From the NCBI RefSeq assembly GCF_000378505.1, contig NZ_KB900001.1:1-64000 (forward strand): a DNA stretch of 64,000 nt, written 5' to 3'. A model generated the notes under the pieces. It saw only the letters and a program-made list of their open reading frames with translations. It was not told the origin of the DNA and did not search any database. The position numbers and the translations under genes were made by a program. Positions 62,054-64,000 of the stretch are shown piece after piece (positions within the stretch are counted from its first letter, which is position 1; the number at the start of each line of letters is the position of its first letter). The DNA comes from Modicisalibacter luteus DSM 23508 (lineage in GTDB: Bacteria; Pseudomonadota; Gammaproteobacteria; Pseudomonadales; Halomonadaceae).

Positions 62054-62661
62054 GAAAAGACATTTCCAAAATGCCGATGCAGGATCGACTCCAGCACTTG
62101 TTCAACGTTGTATCTGGCCAGCGATTCCTGAACAAACAGGGGCTGGGCAATGAAGTGCCTTTCTTCATCTGCCCCTACCGGCCTGAAGAATCCGTCGAAA
62201 TGGAGCGTCTTCATCGGCAGCTGGTAAACCGACTGGAGCAGGCGGGCATCCGGATCCTGAGCATCAACCTGTATGACCTGGCCGTTGGCATTTTGAGAGA
62301 AAGAGACATCTGGAACCAGGTATTGGAGCTCGAGCCCACGGTCTCAAAGGATCAGCTGAAAGAGCTGTTACAGGGAGTGCTGGATCCGGAAGCTCATTTG
62401 GTGCCCGCTATTGCGGCAAAACTCCAGTCCGTTGAGTTTGACGTGCTGTTTCTTTCAGGGGTGGGGGAGGTCTTTCCCTACATACGCTCACATAACGTGC
62501 TCAACAACTTACAAAGCACCGCCAAAGACCAGCCAACGGTGATGTTTTTCCCAGGCTCCTACACTCACTCCCTGGAAACCGGGGCATCATTGGATCTGTT
62601 CGGCAGGTTGCATGACGACAAGTACTACCGTGCGTTCAACATATTTCATTACGAAGCCTGA
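62050..62661 (+). CDS. brxB: BREX protein BrxB (DUF1788)
   Basis: A 203-residue BrxB/DUF1788 protein starting from GTG within the brxA stop. VPFFICPYRPEESVEME, FDVLFLSGVGEVFPYIRSHNVLNNL and TVMFFPGSYTHSLETG are recognisable conserved blocks. Core component of type I BREX; exact biochemical role not established. Confidence 0.92.
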   Translation: MRKDISKMPMQDRLQHLFNVVSGQRFLNKQGLGNEVPFFICPYRPEESVEMERLHRQLVNRLEQAGIRILSINLYDLAVGILRERDIWNQVLELEPTVSKDQLKELLQGVLDPEAHLVPAIAAKLQSVEFDVLFLSGVGEVFPYIRSHNVLNNLQSTAKDQPTVMFFPGSYTHSLETGASLDLFGRLHDDKYYRAFNIFHYEA

Positions 62662-62703
62662 GCGGACGACATTATTCGAGGCGTAATCATTAAGGGAAGC
62701 GCA

Positions 62704-64000
62704 ATGACATTGAAGAATATTTTTCTAAAGCCCGTTGATCGCCCCATTGAAGGCGTTATCAAAGCCGACGATGAAGCCAGTCTACGCCTCGAAATTGAAG
62801 AATATGTACTGACCAACGAAGTCGAGAAACGCCTCGAAGAGTTCCTGGATGCTTACAATAACTACGAGGGAGCGAACGGCGTATGGGTGTCCGGCTTCTT
62901 CGGTTCGGGTAAGTCCCACCTGCTCAAGATGCTGGCCCTTTTGCTTGAAAACCGGGAGATGGATGGTGCCTCAACCCTAGATCTGTTCCTTCCCAAGTGC
63001 AGCGAAAATGAGATTCTCCGGGGCGACCTAAAGCGAGCCGTCTCAATACCGGCGAAGAGCATCCTGTTCAATATCGATCAGAAAGCCGATGTCATTAGCA
63101 AAACCCAGATCGATGCACTTCTGGCCGTATTCGTTAAAGTCTTCGACGAGATGTGCGGCTACTACGGCAAGCAAGGGCACATTGCCCAGTTTGAGCGCGA
63201 TTTGGACAGCCGTGGACTGTACGAGCAGTTCAAAGCCCAGTACGAGGCCATCGCTGATCGCTCCTGGCAGAAAGGCCGAGAGCAGGCCCTTCTAGAAGGA
63301 GCGAATATCGCCAAGGCTTACGCCGCTGTGACCGGCGGCGATCAGCAGTCTGCAATGGGTATTCTCGATAAGTACCGCAGCGAATACCGTGTCTCTATCG
63401 AAGACTTCGCGGACAATGTGAATGGCTATATCGAGAAGCAAGCAAAGGAGGGAGACCACAAAGAATTCCGCCTGAACTTCTTCGTCGATGAGGTGGGTCA
63501 GTACATTGCCGACAACACCAAGCTGATGACTAATCTTCAAACCATTGCCGAGAGCCTCGCTACCAAATGCCGGGGCCGGGCCTGGATAATTGTCACCGCC
63601 CAAGAAGAAATGAAAAACGTTGTGGGCGAAATGGGAAAACAGCAGGGGCATGATTTCTCGAAGATCCAGGCGCGCTTTAATAACCGCATGAAGCTATCCA
63701 GCGCGGACGTGGCGGAAGTGATCCAGAAGCGTCTATTGACCAAGACCGAAGATGGTGTCAATCAGCTGTCTGACGTCTACCACGCACAGGCGAACAACTT
63801 CAAAACCCTCTTTGATTTCGCGGACGGGTCGGCCACCTACCGGAACTTCCGGGACAGGGACCACTTCATCCACAGCTACCCCTTCGTCCCCTACCAGTTC
63901 GCGCTGTTTCAATCAGCGATCCAGAATCTGTCGCAGCATAACGCCTTCGAAGGAAAACACAGTTCCGTCGGTGAGCGCTCCATGCTGGGGGTCTTCCAGC
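62704..64000 (+). CDS. brxC: BREX ATPase BrxC, 5' part
   Basis: 432 residues are visible before the window ends; BrxC is usually about 1200. It starts MTLKNIFLKPVDRPIEGVIK, followed by the P-loop VSGFFGSGKSHLLKML (Walker A) and LNFFVDEVGQYI (Walker B), as in AAA+/DUF6079-type BrxC. The order brxA-brxB-brxC is that of BREX type I; pglX, pglZ and brxL would be expected beyond 64000. 42 bp separate it from brxB. Confidence 0.92.
   Translation, partial: MTLKNIFLKPVDRPIEGVIKADDEASLRLEIEEYVLTNEVEKRLEEFLDAYNNYEGANGVWVSGFFGSGKSHLLKMLALLLENREMDGASTLDLFLPKCSENEILRGDLKRAVSIPAKSILFNIDQKADVISKTQIDALLAVFVKVFDEMCGYYGKQGHIAQFERDLDSRGLYEQFKAQYEAIADRSWQKGREQALLEGANIAKAYAAVTGGDQQSAMGILDKYRSEYRVSIEDFADNVNGYIEKQAKEGDHKEFRLNFFVDEVGQYIADNTKLMTNLQTIAESLATKCRGRAWIIVTAQEEMKNVVGEMGKQQGHDFSKIQARFNNRMKLSSADVAEVIQKRLLTKTEDGVNQLSDVYHAQANNFKTLFDFADGSATYRNFRDRDHFIHSYPFVPYQFALFQSAIQNLSQHNAFEGKHSSVGERSMLGVFQ

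Overview
The window is a GC-rich (roughly 60% or more), gene-dense bacterial chromosome segment. The mix of TRAP transporters, an FhuA-type siderophore uptake system, a dfoJ/dfoA/dfoC-type desferrioxamine operon, an LpxR-type outer-membrane protein, a Tat-exported GMC oxidoreductase and a 3'-CCA-encoding tRNA fits a Gram-negative gammaproteobacterium. Halomonadaceae (Halomonas-like) is my best guess; this is inference from gene content, not from a marker gene.

Region 1 (1-15000) is sugar and sugar-acid catabolism. It holds an IlvD/Edd-family aldonate dehydratase (5' end outside the window), an SMP-30 lactonase, an SDR dehydrogenase, a PQQ dehydrogenase split into a membrane-anchor gene and a periplasmic catalytic gene, an aldose 1-epimerase and an alpha-ketoglutarate-semialdehyde dehydrogenase. 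Together they resemble the non-phosphorylative oxidative pentose route (L-arabinose or D-xylose to 2-oxoglutarate). A TRAP transporter with Tat-exported binding protein and fused permease follows. Inserted are an EAL phosphodiesterase with a Cys/His-rich N-terminus, an EamA exporter and a DUF4174 protein.

Region 2 (15000-32700) is mixed metabolism: a CYP152-type P450 peroxygenase, an LpxR-like protein, an RpiR regulator with aminotransferase, TauE/SafE, a flavin reductase, a GMC oxidoreductase with a 78-residue Tat partner, an AEC carrier and a gamma-glutamylcyclotransferase-fold protein. A TRAP transporter (DctP-DctQ-DctM), LysR regulator and VOC protein lie divergent to pxpABC (ATP-dependent 5-oxoprolinase), suggesting a module for uptake and opening of 5-oxoproline or a related lactam.

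Region 3 (32700-59330) is iron acquisition. It has a YojI-like ABC exporter, three TonB receptors (two FhuA/FoxA-like, one IutA/RhtA-like), fhuCDB, an ECF sigma factor without a visible FecR, and dfoJ-dfoA-MFS-dfoC, which should make and export a desferrioxamine-type hydroxamate. An AraC regulator with four clustered cysteines, a phosphopantetheinyl transferase and a YceI-like periplasmic protein complete it. Fur-box-like sequences precede many of these units. A PRC-barrel protein with 11-residue repeats and a 1013-residue CBM2/beta-helix/RTX protein sit inside this region.

Region 4 (59346-64000) is a mobile defence island. A tRNA with CAT anticodon is followed 39 bp on by a truncated tyrosine integrase, an in-frame YqaJ-RadC chimera, and a BREX operon start: an excisionase-like HTH gene, brxA, brxB and the 5' part of brxC, which runs off the end.
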